A stretch of 64,000 nucleotides of DNA, taken from WLMZ01 sp031367435. Its GTDB lineage: Bacteria > Actinomycetota > Acidimicrobiia > Acidimicrobiales > Ilumatobacteraceae. The stretch is taken from NCBI GenBank assembly GCA_031367435.1, contig JANLPV010000070.1:1-64000 (forward strand). The letters are read 5' to 3'. This document shows, piece after piece, positions 50,735-59,349 of this stretch. The notes below the pieces were generated by a model, which did no database searches, was not told the DNA's origin, and saw nothing but the letters and a program-made list of their open reading frames with translations. Position numbers and translations under genes: made by a program. The number at the start of each line of letters is the position of its first letter. The stretch's first letter is position 1.

Positions 50735-52177
50735 TCAACGCGGAATGATCGTGCCCATGTTCATGATGCTGTTGGGATCGAACGCGCGCTTCAGCGCTTC
50801 CAGCATGGAATACGACGAGCCGTACTCGTCCTTCACCCATCGAGCCCGCGCCTTGCCGATGCCGTGATGATGCACGATCGAGCCACCGAAGCGCAGTGTC
50901 TCCTCACAAATGATCGCGATGATTGGGAAGTAGTACTTGTCATTCTCTTCCTCTGGCTCGCAGTCGATCAGGTCGTAGAAGTAGTTGAAGTACATGTTGG
51001 TGCCGTTGATGTAGCTGTGCGACGAGTGTCCGCCGAGCAGCGTGATGCCACGGATTTCTTTGCGGATACGTGCCAGCGCACTCTCATAAATGTCGTTGAT
51101 CGAACTCCAATCCGCGGAAATCTCGGTCGTTCGGTTGACGTTGCGCGTGGTGCGGATGCGTTCGTCCTCGCGGGCCATCTTGTCGGGGCCCCACACGAGA
51201 TCATCGAACCACGTCGAGATCAGTTGGCTGTCGACAGGTGCACACTCCGGATGACGGGCCACGATCGCGGCGATGCCATCGGCCGTTGCCTTGCTGATGC
51301 CTGCGTTGCCCTCGGCCATGAACAGCACGATGCAATCATCGGGTGCGGCGAAATGCGAGAAGTGCAGTTGGCCATCCTCTGGGTCGTAGAGGCGCGCCAC
51401 CGATGGCTTGTAACCGGACACCATCACCTCACGCAGCACCTCGAAACCGAGCTTCATGTCCTTCAGTGTCCATCCCAGGAAGATGTTGTTCTCAGGCATA
51501 TACGGAAACAGCTTCACCGTGACCTCACTGATGAAGCACAACGCGCCTTCGTTGCCGATCACGATGTGGCGGATGTCGGGGCCGGCGGCGCGGCGCGGCA
51601 CGTTCTTGATCCGCGACACGTGACCGCCGGGGAACACCACTTCACAGCCCACCACCATGTCCTCAATTCCACCGTAGAGGGTAGAAAATTGACCAATACT
51701 TCGGGTGGCAACCAGCCCGCCCATGCTCGCGATCGGCTTGGACTGCGGCGAGTGTCCGGTGGTGAGACCCTGAGCACGAGCCTGATCCTCGAGTATCTGC
51801 AGCGGTACACCGCACTGCACCGTTGCTTGCATGTTGTAGGCGTCGATGCTGATGATCTGGTTCATCTCCGAGCCGTCCATGACGATCGAGTTCTCCACCG
51901 GGGTCTCCAACCCACCTTCGGTTGCCGTGCCACCGGTTCGCGCCACCACATTCACTCCATGCTCGTCAGCAAAGGCCAACACCGCCGAGGCGTCCTGCGT
52001 GCTGCGCACCATCGCCACCGCAGCGGGCACCGGCATCGTGTACACGCCGAAGATGTTCTGCAGCTTGCGGAAGTTGTCGATGCTGCGTTCGCGTAACACC
52101 TGTGCATCGGTGACGACCTGTTCGTCGCTCAGGATCTGCTGCAGTTGTTCGATGATGGCTGCTCGTGAGAGGGACAT
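50735..52177 (-). CDS. FAD-binding oxidase of the AGPS/VAO type
   Basis: 480 residues. The N-terminal FAD-binding PCMH domain has VVARTGGTATEGG and the PIASMGGLVATRSIGQFSTLYGG loop; the C-terminal cap holds GGHSSHSYINGTNMYF and HHHGIGKARARWV (~445-457). The triple His followed by G(I/V)GK and the SHxYxxGxxxYF motif are those of alkylglycerone-phosphate synthases and near relatives. In the operon-like group with an FGGY kinase and an SDR, a role in oxidising a polyol or hydroxy acid, or in ether-lipid-like chemistry, is possible. Confidence 0.85.
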   Translation of the reverse strand: MSLSRAAIIEQLQQILSDEQVVTDAQVLRERSIDNFRKLQNIFGVYTMPVPAAVAMVRSTQDASAVLAFADEHGVNVVARTGGTATEGGLETPVENSIVMDGSEMNQIISIDAYNMQATVQCGVPLQILEDQARAQGLTTGHSPQSKPIASMGGLVATRSIGQFSTLYGGIEDMVVGCEVVFPGGHVSRIKNVPRRAAGPDIRHIVIGNEGALCFISEVTVKLFPYMPENNIFLGWTLKDMKLGFEVLREVMVSGYKPSVARLYDPEDGQLHFSHFAAPDDCIVLFMAEGNAGISKATADGIAAIVARHPECAPVDSQLISTWFDDLVWGPDKMAREDERIRTTRNVNRTTEISADWSSINDIYESALARIRKEIRGITLLGGHSSHSYINGTNMYFNYFYDLIDCEPEEENDKYYFPIIAIICEETLRFGGSIVHHHGIGKARARWVKDEYGSSYSMLEALKRAFDPNSIMNMGTIIPR

Positions 52178-52198
52178 GGTGACGTTCTTTCTCGTAGT

Positions 52199-52243
52199 TC
52201 GTTGGCTGAGTATTCGTTGGTTGAGTAGTCGTTGGCTGAGTAC
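52199..52243. repeat. Three tandem 15-mers between oxidase and kinase genes
   Basis: TCGTTGGCTGAGTAT, TCGTTGGTTGAGTAG and TCGTTGGCTGAGTAC run head to tail in the 76-bp spacer, ending 10 bp from the kinase stop. Spacing or ribosome access for the oxidase gene could be affected. Confidence 0.85.
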
Positions 52244-52253
52244 AGGTGATGGT

Positions 52254-53690
52254 TCAGTGGAAGATCGGATACGCGCGCTGGTAGAGCGCGTCGGTCGCTG
52301 CGCGGATGTCGTGATACACGGTGTCGCTCATCCGTGTATAGGTGGCGCCCTGTGCGGCGTCGGGCGCGAAGGACTGACGAGTCTTCGTCATCCTCGCCGC
52401 CGCCGTCTCAATGTCAGGATGCACGCCAACGGCCGCTGCGGCGCAAATTGCTGCACCGAGGCTCGCTCCACCGCCGTCAACACATCGCGACGCGGAGATG
52501 CCAAACACGCTGGCAAAGATCTGCATGAACAGTTCGCTGTTCGAGCCGCCACCGGACACAACAATCTCGTCGAGCACGATGCCCAACTCGCCACACATTG
52601 CGTCCACGTGGAACTTCATCGTGAGGGCGATGGCCTCGAGTATCGAGCGATAGATGTGACCGCGGGAGTGGCGCGCATCGAAGCCGAGGATGCTCCCTTT
52701 ACGGAAAGGTGCGTCAGTGGGTGCCAGCCAGTCGAGCACGGTCATGAGACCATCGCTACCGGCGGGCACGAGCGCCGCCTCGCGTTCGATGTACGACTCG
52801 CGCGAAAGCCCCAACGCAAGAGCACGTTCGGCGACTTCGACACCGAGGAGATCGAGGAACCAGGTGAGCGTCCACATGCCGCGGCGCACACCATTGCTCT
52901 CGTAGAGGTACCGATTCGGCATGCACGCGAAGTTCGTCCAGAAGTTCGTGGGTGACTTGTGATTTTCGTGCCCGTGTACCATCGCCGCGATATAAGTGCC
53001 GAGTGAGACAAGCGCCGTCGCCTCACCGAGCGAGCCCGAGCCGAGCATCTCCACGGCCTTGTCGTTCGCGGTCGCGACCACAGGTATGCCAACCGGAATG
53101 CCCGTGGCCGCTGCGGCTTGCGGCGTCACGCGACCAATGATGTCGCCGGGCATCTGCAGCTCAAAGAGCATCTCGCGCTTCATTCCCAGCTGCACGTATA
53201 GAGCTGAGTCCTCACTCCACTGCCAGGTGTCGGTGTCGATCGGCCATTGCAGCGCGATGTTGTTCGCCGCCGTGTCCTTGAACTCACCCGTAAAACGATG
53301 AGCGAGATACCCCGACGACGTTGTTGCATATGCAACTGCTGGATTGTCTGGAACGTAGGGCTGATAGGCGCGGTCATCCATCCAGCTGATCACGGGCTCG
53401 GCGAGCGAACCATCTGCCCGCAAGAACGCCTTGCAACACCGAATCGGACACACCCCAACTCCCACGATGTCGCTGAGATCACCCGCGAAGTTTGCAAGTG
53501 CTTGCTGACTCGCCGCGCCAATCGAGTCCCACAGGTCATCATCGGGGTGAACGGCAATGCCGTGCGCTGGTCGGCTCATCGGGCGCAGTTCGTGCTGACC
53601 GCGTGCCACCGCGTTTCCGGTCGCGTCATAGATGACGACCTTTGCGCTTTGCGTGCCGCAGTCGACACCGATGAGATATGGGCCAGCCAT
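52254..53690 (-). CDS. FGGY-family carbohydrate kinase
   Basis: 478 residues. The ATPase fold of the sugar-kinase/Hsp70 superfamily is shown by LIGVDCGTQSAKVVIYD at the N-terminus, an ANDKAVEMLGSGSLGEATALVSLGT second phosphate motif, and the adenosine motif IVVSGGGSNSELFMQIFA (~385-402) followed by GGGASLGAA. Relatives phosphorylate xylulose, ribulose, glycerol or erythritol. The exact sugar is undetermined. It sits 27 bp downstream of the SDR and 76 bp upstream of the oxidase. Confidence 0.9.
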   Translation of the reverse strand: MAGPYLIGVDCGTQSAKVVIYDATGNAVARGQHELRPMSRPAHGIAVHPDDDLWDSIGAASQQALANFAGDLSDIVGVGVCPIRCCKAFLRADGSLAEPVISWMDDRAYQPYVPDNPAVAYATTSSGYLAHRFTGEFKDTAANNIALQWPIDTDTWQWSEDSALYVQLGMKREMLFELQMPGDIIGRVTPQAAAATGIPVGIPVVATANDKAVEMLGSGSLGEATALVSLGTYIAAMVHGHENHKSPTNFWTNFACMPNRYLYESNGVRRGMWTLTWFLDLLGVEVAERALALGLSRESYIEREAALVPAGSDGLMTVLDWLAPTDAPFRKGSILGFDARHSRGHIYRSILEAIALTMKFHVDAMCGELGIVLDEIVVSGGGSNSELFMQIFASVFGISASRCVDGGGASLGAAICAAAAVGVHPDIETAAARMTKTRQSFAPDAAQGATYTRMSDTVYHDIRAATDALYQRAYPIFH

Positions 53691-53717
53691 CGTGGGTGTC
53701 CTGTCGCTGATCTCGCC

Positions 53718-54509
53718 CTAGCGGACGAGATAGCCGCCGTCCACAGAGAGGATGTGACCGTTCACATAGTTCGACGCGTCGCCCGCCAAGAACACCACCG
53801 CGCCCATGAGATCGGACGGCTCGCCCCAACGCGCAGCGGGGATGTGATCGAGCACCCGCTTGCTGCTCTCAGGGTTGGCCCGAGTGTTCGCCGTGATCGC
53901 CGTCGCGTAGTAGCCGGGAGCGACGCCGTTGACCTGAATGTTGTACTGCGCGAGTTCGTCGCAGTACGCCTTCGTCAACCCGGCGATGCCGTGCTTCGTG
54001 GCCGCATAGGCCGGCGAGAGCCGCCCACCGAGGAAGGTGAAGACGGAACAAATGTTGATGATCTTGCCGCTGCGTTGCGGCACCATCCGCTGGGCAACTT
54101 CGTGACTCATCTCGAACGCCGCAGTGAGGTTCACATTCACCGTCGCATCCCATTGCGGACGCCCGAAGTCGAGTACCTCCGCAAGCGGACAGATGCCAGC
54201 GCTGTTGATGAGGATGTCGACCGAGCCGAGTCGCTCAACGCAGGCGTCGACAATCTGCTTTGGCACACCGGCCCCAGTGATATCCGCCTGCATGAACTCA
54301 TAGCGAACGCCCGCCGCCTCCACCATTTCTCGGGTGCCTGCGGTGTCAGCGGTGGCATCGTCGTCGATGATGCTCGGCACCAGCACATTCGCACCAGCCT
54401 TCGCGAGCGCCAAAGTGAATGCCTGCCCGAGACCGGTGTTGCCACCAGTCACGATCGCGTTCTTGCCACCAAGACCGAACAAGTCCATGGAGAAATCTCT
54501 GATCGTCAT
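53718..54509 (-). CDS. SDR family oxidoreductase (gluconate 5-dehydrogenase/KduD-like)
   Basis: 263 residues from ATG at 54509 (MTIRDFSMDLFGLGGK). It has the Rossmann motif TGGNTGLGQAFT, NSAGICPLAEVLDFG, the catalytic Ser in NICSVFTFLGG, Y-x-x-x-K in AYAATKHG and the terminal YVNGHILSVDGGY. The overall pattern (FGLGGKNAIVTGG, QWDATVNVNLTAAFEMSH) is that of sugar-acid SDRs. With the FGGY kinase and flavin oxidase it suggests a polyol or sugar-acid catabolic operon with the SDR transcribed first. Confidence 0.9.
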   Translation of the reverse strand: MTIRDFSMDLFGLGGKNAIVTGGNTGLGQAFTLALAKAGANVLVPSIIDDDATADTAGTREMVEAAGVRYEFMQADITGAGVPKQIVDACVERLGSVDILINSAGICPLAEVLDFGRPQWDATVNVNLTAAFEMSHEVAQRMVPQRSGKIINICSVFTFLGGRLSPAYAATKHGIAGLTKAYCDELAQYNIQVNGVAPGYYATAITANTRANPESSKRVLDHIPAARWGEPSDLMGAVVFLAGDASNYVNGHILSVDGGYLVR

Positions 54510-54658
54510 TCGCGCTCTCTCTCGTTCCCAGCGCCGCGATGCTACTGCGGCGTAGGACTCAAGGCGGAACACTCGTACCGGAAACGACTGCGCGCCCCGG
54601 CGGTCGGACCGGGCGGGGGCGACAAGCGGACAATCGCCCCAATGTAGGCTGCTCCGTT

Positions 54659-55642
54659 ATGCAGTACTGGAGAGCAGAACAATTCGGTGAGGCCACGGAC
54701 GTACTCAAGCTGGCCGACAAGGCGCTTCCCGAACTTGGGGCCGGCATGGTGGAACTGCGCGTCGACGCTGTCGGCGTTGGTCTGCCCGACGTCTTGATGT
54801 TGCGCGGCACATACCCGGCGGTGTCAGCCCCACCGGTGACGCCAGGCCAGGAGATCGCTGGCACCGTCGTTGCAGTCGGTCCGAAATGCTCGTTGCAGGT
54901 CGGCGACGAGGTGGTCACGTTCACACGATTCGCCGAAGGTATGGGCGGCTTTGCCGAGCGCTGTCAGGTCTACGAGGCCGGCACGTTGCGCCGACCACCT
55001 GGCATGTCCACCGAAGCCGCAGCGGGCTTTCTCATTCCGTTTCACACCGGCTATGTCGGCGTGATCCAGCGGGGTCAATTGCAGTCCGGCGAAACACTGC
55101 TCGTCTTGGGCGGGGCGGGCAGTTCGGGCTCGGCAGCAATCCAACTCGGCAAAGCAGTCGGCGCAACAGTGATCGCCACAGTGAGCTCAGCGGACAAGGC
55201 GGCGTTCTGCACCGCGCTGGGCGCCGACCATGTCATCAATTATCGAGACACACCGATCAATGTGGCAGTGCAAGAAATCGTGGGTCGCAAAGGTGTAGAG
55301 ATGATCTACGACCCGGTCGGCGGCAGCGCGTACGACCAGGCCGTGAAGTGCATTGCCCGGCACGGGCGGATCATTCTGATTGGTTACTCCAGTGGCACGT
55401 GGGCCGCAATCGATCCGCTGAATGCGGTGTTGCGCAGCTATTCGCTGATTGGTGCGTTCCCGGGAGCCCGATCGCTCGAAGAGACCCAAGCGCATCACGA
55501 GGCGTTGTGCACGCTGGCGGCATCCGGTGCCATCCATACACCGATCGATCAGGTCTTTCCTTTTGAGCAAACACCTGCAGCAATCGATCGCGTCGGCAGC
55601 AACCACGCCGTCGGCAAAGTAATCGTTCGCGGCAATTCTTAG
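54659..55642 (+). CDS. Zinc-free MDR quinone oxidoreductase
   Basis: 327 residues from ATG at 54659. The medium-chain reductase layout has an N-terminal GroES-like domain (PPVTPGQEIAGTVVAVG) and a Rossmann domain with GGAGSSGSAAIQLGKAVGATVIATVSS. There are no zinc-binding cysteine clusters, which places it with NADPH:quinone reductases. KVIVRGNS ends the protein. It is divergent from the SDR operon across 149 bp and precedes the nitronate-monooxygenase-like gene. Confidence 0.9.
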   Translation: MQYWRAEQFGEATDVLKLADKALPELGAGMVELRVDAVGVGLPDVLMLRGTYPAVSAPPVTPGQEIAGTVVAVGPKCSLQVGDEVVTFTRFAEGMGGFAERCQVYEAGTLRRPPGMSTEAAAGFLIPFHTGYVGVIQRGQLQSGETLLVLGGAGSSGSAAIQLGKAVGATVIATVSSADKAAFCTALGADHVINYRDTPINVAVQEIVGRKGVEMIYDPVGGSAYDQAVKCIARHGRIILIGYSSGTWAAIDPLNAVLRSYSLIGAFPGARSLEETQAHHEALCTLAASGAIHTPIDQVFPFEQTPAAIDRVGSNHAVGKVIVRGNS

Positions 55643-55708
55643 CCGCAACTTGTGCTGGGTAATCTGGCCGCGACGCCACCAACGCGTCGGACGACCCTGG
55701 AGGGCGAT

Positions 55709-56818
55709 ATGCAAACCCCACTCTGCGACATGTTCGGAATCGAGTATCCGATCTTTGCATTCACCCATTGCCGCGACGTCGTTGCAGCAGTGAGCAAGGC
55801 CGGCGGTCTCGGCGTGCTCGGTGCGGTCGGCTTCAGCCCAGAACAGCTCGATGTCGAACTCAACTGGATTGACGAACACGTCGGCGGCAAGCCGTACGGC
55901 GTCGACACCGTGATGCCGCAGAAGGCAGTAGACGTGCACGGTGCGAACCCCGCCGACATGTTGGCGCAGATCCGCTCGATGATTGACGCGAACCATTGGG
56001 CCTACGTCGACGAACTGATGGATCGTTTTGATCTGCCGCTACTCGCCGACGGTGAGCAACCGGGCGGCGTGCTTGGGTGGACCGACGATGTCGCCCAACG
56101 CCACGTCGACATCGCCCTCGCTCATCCGATCTCGCTGATCGCAAATGCGCTCGGCTCGCCGCCGAAAGACGTCATTGATCGCGCGCACGAACAGGGCGTG
56201 AAGGTCGCCGCACTTGCTGGTAAGGCGGTGCACGCACAACGTCACATCAATAGCGGTGTCGACATCGTCATCGCGCAGGGTTACGAGGCCGGCGGACACA
56301 CCGGTGAGATCGCCACGATGGTGCTCGTTCCCGAAGTTGTCGATGCAGTTGCCCCCGCGCCGGTGCTTGCTGCAGGCGGCATCGGCAGCGGCCGTCAGAT
56401 CGCCGCCGCATTGTCGCTCGGCGCGCAGGGCGTGTGGCTCGGTTCGCTCTGGCTCACTACCGCTGAGAGCGATTCGAGTCCTGCGGTATTGCAGGCCTAC
56501 CTCGATGCGACGTCTGCCGACACGGTGCGCTCGCGTTGTTACACCGGCAAGCCTGCGCGCATGCTGCGCAATCAGTGGACCGATGCATGGGCAGACCCCA
56601 ACGGTCCCGGTCCCCTCGGCATGCCGTTGCAAAATATTCTGACGTCAGAGGCCAACTCGCGCATCGCTCGTTCAGGTCGCAAAGATCTTGCATTTGCACC
56701 TGTCGGCCAAATCGTGGGCCGTATGAACGAGGTGCGATCGGTCCGTGACGTCATGTTCCAACTGGTCGAGGAGTACATCGAGACCGTTGAGCGGCTCGGA
56801 CAAGGCGTGCAAGCCTGA
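55709..56818 (+). CDS. Nitronate monooxygenase family flavoprotein
   Basis: 369 residues from ATG at 55709 (MQTPLCDMFGIEYPIFAF). The FMN-binding TIM barrel shows AAVSKAGGLGVLGAVGF, the GYEAGGHTGEI loop (~188-198) with the catalytic His region, and VLAAGGIGSGRQIAAALSLGAQGVWLGS, the phosphate-binding motif. Members oxidise alkyl nitronates; many actinobacterial paralogues act on other substrates, so the exact reaction is open. It is 66 bp downstream of the quinone reductase. Confidence 0.9.
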   Translation: MQTPLCDMFGIEYPIFAFTHCRDVVAAVSKAGGLGVLGAVGFSPEQLDVELNWIDEHVGGKPYGVDTVMPQKAVDVHGANPADMLAQIRSMIDANHWAYVDELMDRFDLPLLADGEQPGGVLGWTDDVAQRHVDIALAHPISLIANALGSPPKDVIDRAHEQGVKVAALAGKAVHAQRHINSGVDIVIAQGYEAGGHTGEIATMVLVPEVVDAVAPAPVLAAGGIGSGRQIAAALSLGAQGVWLGSLWLTTAESDSSPAVLQAYLDATSADTVRSRCYTGKPARMLRNQWTDAWADPNGPGPLGMPLQNILTSEANSRIARSGRKDLAFAPVGQIVGRMNEVRSVRDVMFQLVEEYIETVERLGQGVQA

Positions 56819-56938
56819 CCGCACCGCACTTCGGGCGTCGATGACGCTGCAATAGGCGTAAGTGCTGACTTTCATCGAATCTCAAGATTTCGGAAAGTTT
56901 GTTGTAACGCGATCGGGGTGTTGAACGATCTCTTCAAC

Positions 56939-56961
56939 GTGTGCGACGTGACGTCACACAC
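56939..56961. promoter_or_regulatory. Long palindrome upstream of the Asp-rich protein gene
   Basis: GTGTGCGACGT-g-ACGTCACACAC is an inverted repeat of 11-bp arms with one mismatch and a 1-bp spacer, 104 bp before the ATG at 57066. A second inverted repeat, GTTGAA-N7-TTCAAC (56920-56938), abuts it. The 247-bp spacer (56819-57065) holds no gene. A dimeric regulator of the CRP or TetR/GntR kind is the likely ligand. Confidence 0.55.
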
Positions 56962-57065
56962 AAGAACATGGAAGTTGTTGCAGAGGAAACCATCGCCACA
57001 ACGATGCTCTCGGCAACTGCCGGAGATCGAGCCCCATCAACTTCACCACTCTGAGGAGTATTCCA

Positions 57066-57698
57066 ATGCGCCAGTCATTCTCTACCGCAAAGACAGCTAC
57101 CAAAGCAGTCATCATTTCCGGAGTCGTGTTGTTCACGGCGACCGCAGCAGCCGCCGGCGGCGTGCTACCTCACGCCGCACAGTCGGCGGTCGCCCGTGCC
57201 GCCGAGCACGTCGGTGTCCATCTCGAAAATCCCGACAAGTCAGCGCAACACACCGAGGACGCCACCACCACCTCGAACACCAGCGACGACTCGTCTGTCA
57301 CCGCCACAAACGATGACGACTCGGCCACCACTACATCGATCGAGGACAACGGCCAGACCTCAAGTGACGATGCCGTCGGCGACGACGCCAACCATGACGC
57401 CAACGACGACGACAACGACGACGCCAACGATGACTCCAACCACGAAGCAGATGACAGCGCGACGTCGACCAGCATCGATGATCACGGTCACGGCACCGAC
57501 TCGGACGACGCCACCAACACCAGCAGCAGCAGCGTTTCCGATGACTCATCCAATGACGCCCACGGCAACGGACTCGACGACACCACGCAAAGCACTACAG
57601 CACCGAGCGTGTCCGTTCCCGGCGACGATTCAGCAGTCACGCACTCGAGCGTGGACGATCACGGCGGCGCCAACAAGGGTGGCAACACCAAGCCGTGA
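57066..57698 (+). CDS. Secreted Asp-rich low-complexity protein
   Basis: 210 residues. A signal peptide (~1-32: KAVIISGVVLFTATAAAAGG) precedes a short region SAVARAAEHVGVHLENPD. Residues ~60-210 are almost entirely Asp, Ser, Thr, Asn and His, with runs such as DANDDDNDDANDDSNHEADD. The charge is strongly negative. A divalent-cation or mineral-binding role is inferred from composition. Many actinobacteria have similar Asp-rich tails of unknown role. The gene has its own terminator (57747) and palindromic upstream region, so it is a single-gene unit. Confidence 0.8.
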   Translation: MRQSFSTAKTATKAVIISGVVLFTATAAAAGGVLPHAAQSAVARAAEHVGVHLENPDKSAQHTEDATTTSNTSDDSSVTATNDDDSATTTSIEDNGQTSSDDAVGDDANHDANDDDNDDANDDSNHEADDSATSTSIDDHGHGTDSDDATNTSSSSVSDDSSNDAHGNGLDDTTQSTTAPSVSVPGDDSAVTHSSVDDHGGANKGGNTKP

Positions 57699-57746
57699 GG
57701 CATCGGTCTTGACACGTTGTCGGGCCCCCAGCCTGCCCGGCAACTT

Positions 57747-57799
57747 CGACGAAAGCTCGCCACGGGATCCCCCTCCCGGCGGCGGGCTTTCGTCGTTTT
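57747..57799 (+). terminator. Intrinsic terminator after the Asp-rich gene
   Basis: CGACGAAAGC (57747-57756) and GCTTTCGTCG (57786-57795) form a perfect 10-bp stem, extended by CGCC/GGCG, and followed by TTTT. It is placed 49 bp past the stop. Confidence 0.85.
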
Positions 57800-58072
57800 C
57801 GCTCTGAGCTACAGATGTGCCGCGTCCGGTCACAGCCCGCGTGTGCCCAGGCCACCGTCTCGAGCTCGGATGACAGGTGCCAACGGCGACCGAGACACAT
57901 CACGTCGTAGCTGGAGCTCCTCTCAACGGACCCGGAACACGCCGTGGCGGACGCCACGCGATGCACGTCATCTTCGACGGAGGCGAAACTGGCTTCCAGA
58001 CGCTGTACGCGCTCCACGGTTCCAACAACAACGGAAGTCCCGTGTTCGGTCCGGAACAGATCGAGCTCACTG
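57800..58072. other. Region between the Asp-rich gene terminator and the anti-sigma gene
   Basis: No secure gene. A plus-strand frame from GTG at 57877 to 58080 (67 residues, containing HVIFDGGETGFQTLYALHG) has coding-like third positions in its second half and overlaps the anti-sigma gene end by 8 bp. It could be a short real gene or a remnant. No homologue is recognised. Confidence 0.25.
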
Positions 58073-58735
58073 TCAGATGAAAGTTGCAGTTGCAAGAACC
58101 TTGCCGTCGACGTTGGTGATCCGCATCGCAGTGGCTCGAAGTAGCGCAGCGTCGACGCCAACGGCCCAGACGCCGTGAGCGATGTCCGCGACTTGCCAGG
58201 ATCCGACCTTCACCCACGTGCCGTCGCTCAATTGGAGTTCGCAGTTGCGCACGCCGGGCTCCGGGCGTGGCGCAGCGATCATCACGAGCACGTGAGGCGC
58301 AGGATTCGCAACGAGTTGCACCGTGCCGAGTCGCAGACCCGCAGGCGTGACAATGACGACGGCCGGTGCGGCGGCTGGTGAGGGTGACTCCTTGAGCTGA
58401 CGCACCACCAAGAAACTTGTGGCACCAACGATCACTGCTACGAAACCAGCAGCCCACAGCGGCAGCCGGAACCGATGCAGCGCCTTCGCAGACGGGGGGC
58501 CAATTCGGTCGAGTGCACGGCTTTCGAAGCCAGCCGGTGGTTCCTCTTGCGGAGCCACAAGCAACAGGCGATCGATGACCGTGCCCAGTCCGTCAAGCAA
58601 CAACTGGCAAGTCGGGCAGTTGGCAGCGTGGGCGAGAAGCTGACCGCGCATCGGCTCATCGACCATGCCAAGTGCGAGTTCCTCGGCCTTCAGATCGAAT
58701 TGCTCGCACTCGCTCATTGGAGCGGTGTCGCTCAT
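58073..58735 (-). CDS. RskA-like membrane anti-sigma factor
   Basis: 220 residues. The N-terminal zinc-binding anti-sigma motif H36-x3-C40-x2-C43 (AHAANCPTC) is cytoplasmic. A transmembrane helix (~92-112) leads to an exported C-terminal domain with the RskA pattern (LQLVANPAPHVLVMI, GTWVKVGSWQVADIAHGVWAVGV). RskA-type proteins hold their ECF sigma factor until proteolysis releases it. The ATG overlaps the sigma gene stop by 4 bp. Confidence 0.92.
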   Translation of the reverse strand: MSDTAPMSECEQFDLKAEELALGMVDEPMRGQLLAHAANCPTCQLLLDGLGTVIDRLLLVAPQEEPPAGFESRALDRIGPPSAKALHRFRLPLWAAGFVAVIVGATSFLVVRQLKESPSPAAAPAVVIVTPAGLRLGTVQLVANPAPHVLVMIAAPRPEPGVRNCELQLSDGTWVKVGSWQVADIAHGVWAVGVDAALLRATAMRITNVDGKVLATATFI

Positions 58736-59304
58736 GACGGCACCTCGACGACGGCCGCGCGTAGACGACGAAGTCCACTACGAATTCTCGTCTTGGCCGT
58801 CCCAAGCGGAACACCTTCGATCTCCGCGATTTCGAGTGCGGTGCGGCAAGCCACTGTTGCGAGAAGCACGGCCCGGCGCTGCTCGTTGGGCAGGGTGGCA
58901 AGCTCCACGCCAAGACGCCCGAGTTGATCGCGGTCTACCGCGGCCTGTTCCGGGTCGACGCCCGGCGACGGTAGGAGCAACTGGCTCACAGCCTCGGGGT
59001 CCAAGGGGACAGATCGCCTGACACGCATCGCGTCAATGGCGAGGTTCCGGGTGATGGTCAGCAGCCAGGTGGTCACCGAGGCGCGCCGCGCGTCGTATGT
59101 GCCCGCGTGTCGCCACGCGCGTTCGAAGGTGATCTGGGCGATGTCGTCGGCCAACGAGACGTCGCCCGTGACGGTGACAGCAAGGCCGTAGACGCGCCGC
59201 TGGAATCTGCGGACAAACACCGCGGCGGCGTCGCGGGTATCGAGCGCAACAGCGGTGAGGAGCGCGTCATCGGAGAGCAAATCAAGTCGCGCTGGATGCC
59301 GCAT
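58732..59304 (-). CDS. ECF sigma factor (SigK-like group)
   Basis: 190 residues from ATG at 59304 (MRHPARLDLLSDD). Sigma region 2 spans ~25-95 (VFVRRFQRRVYGLAVTVTGD, ADDIAQITFERAWRHA, WLLTITRNLAIDAMR) and region 4 ~130-185 (LPNEQRRAVLLATVACRT, then IAEIEGVPLGTAKTRIRSGL). No other domain. It is co-transcribed with its anti-sigma factor. The -10 motif on the minus strand ends 11 bp before the ATG, so the mRNA would be leaderless or nearly so, and the gene is probably autoregulated. Confidence 0.93.
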   Translation of the reverse strand: MRHPARLDLLSDDALLTAVALDTRDAAAVFVRRFQRRVYGLAVTVTGDVSLADDIAQITFERAWRHAGTYDARRASVTTWLLTITRNLAIDAMRVRRSVPLDPEAVSQLLLPSPGVDPEQAAVDRDQLGRLGVELATLPNEQRRAVLLATVACRTALEIAEIEGVPLGTAKTRIRSGLRRLRAAVVEVPS

Positions 59305-59314
59305 CACCTCATTG

Positions 59315-59341
59315 TACGAACGAGCACCTCGGAGGGATTGC
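59315..59341 (-). promoter_or_regulatory. Predicted ECF promoter of the sigma/anti-sigma operon
   Basis: On the minus strand GCAATCCCTCCG (-35 region) is followed after six bases by TCGTTCGTA (-10 region). The same elements with the same spacing occur on the plus strand at 59350-59376. The -10 end is 11 bp from the sigma ATG. Confidence 0.75.
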
Positions 59342-59349
59342 GCCCGACC

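Noticed and set aside
50864..52096. 410-residue plus-strand frame opposite the AGPS-like oxidase
   Set aside because: His/Arg-rich shadow; the minus-strand gene has complete family motifs.
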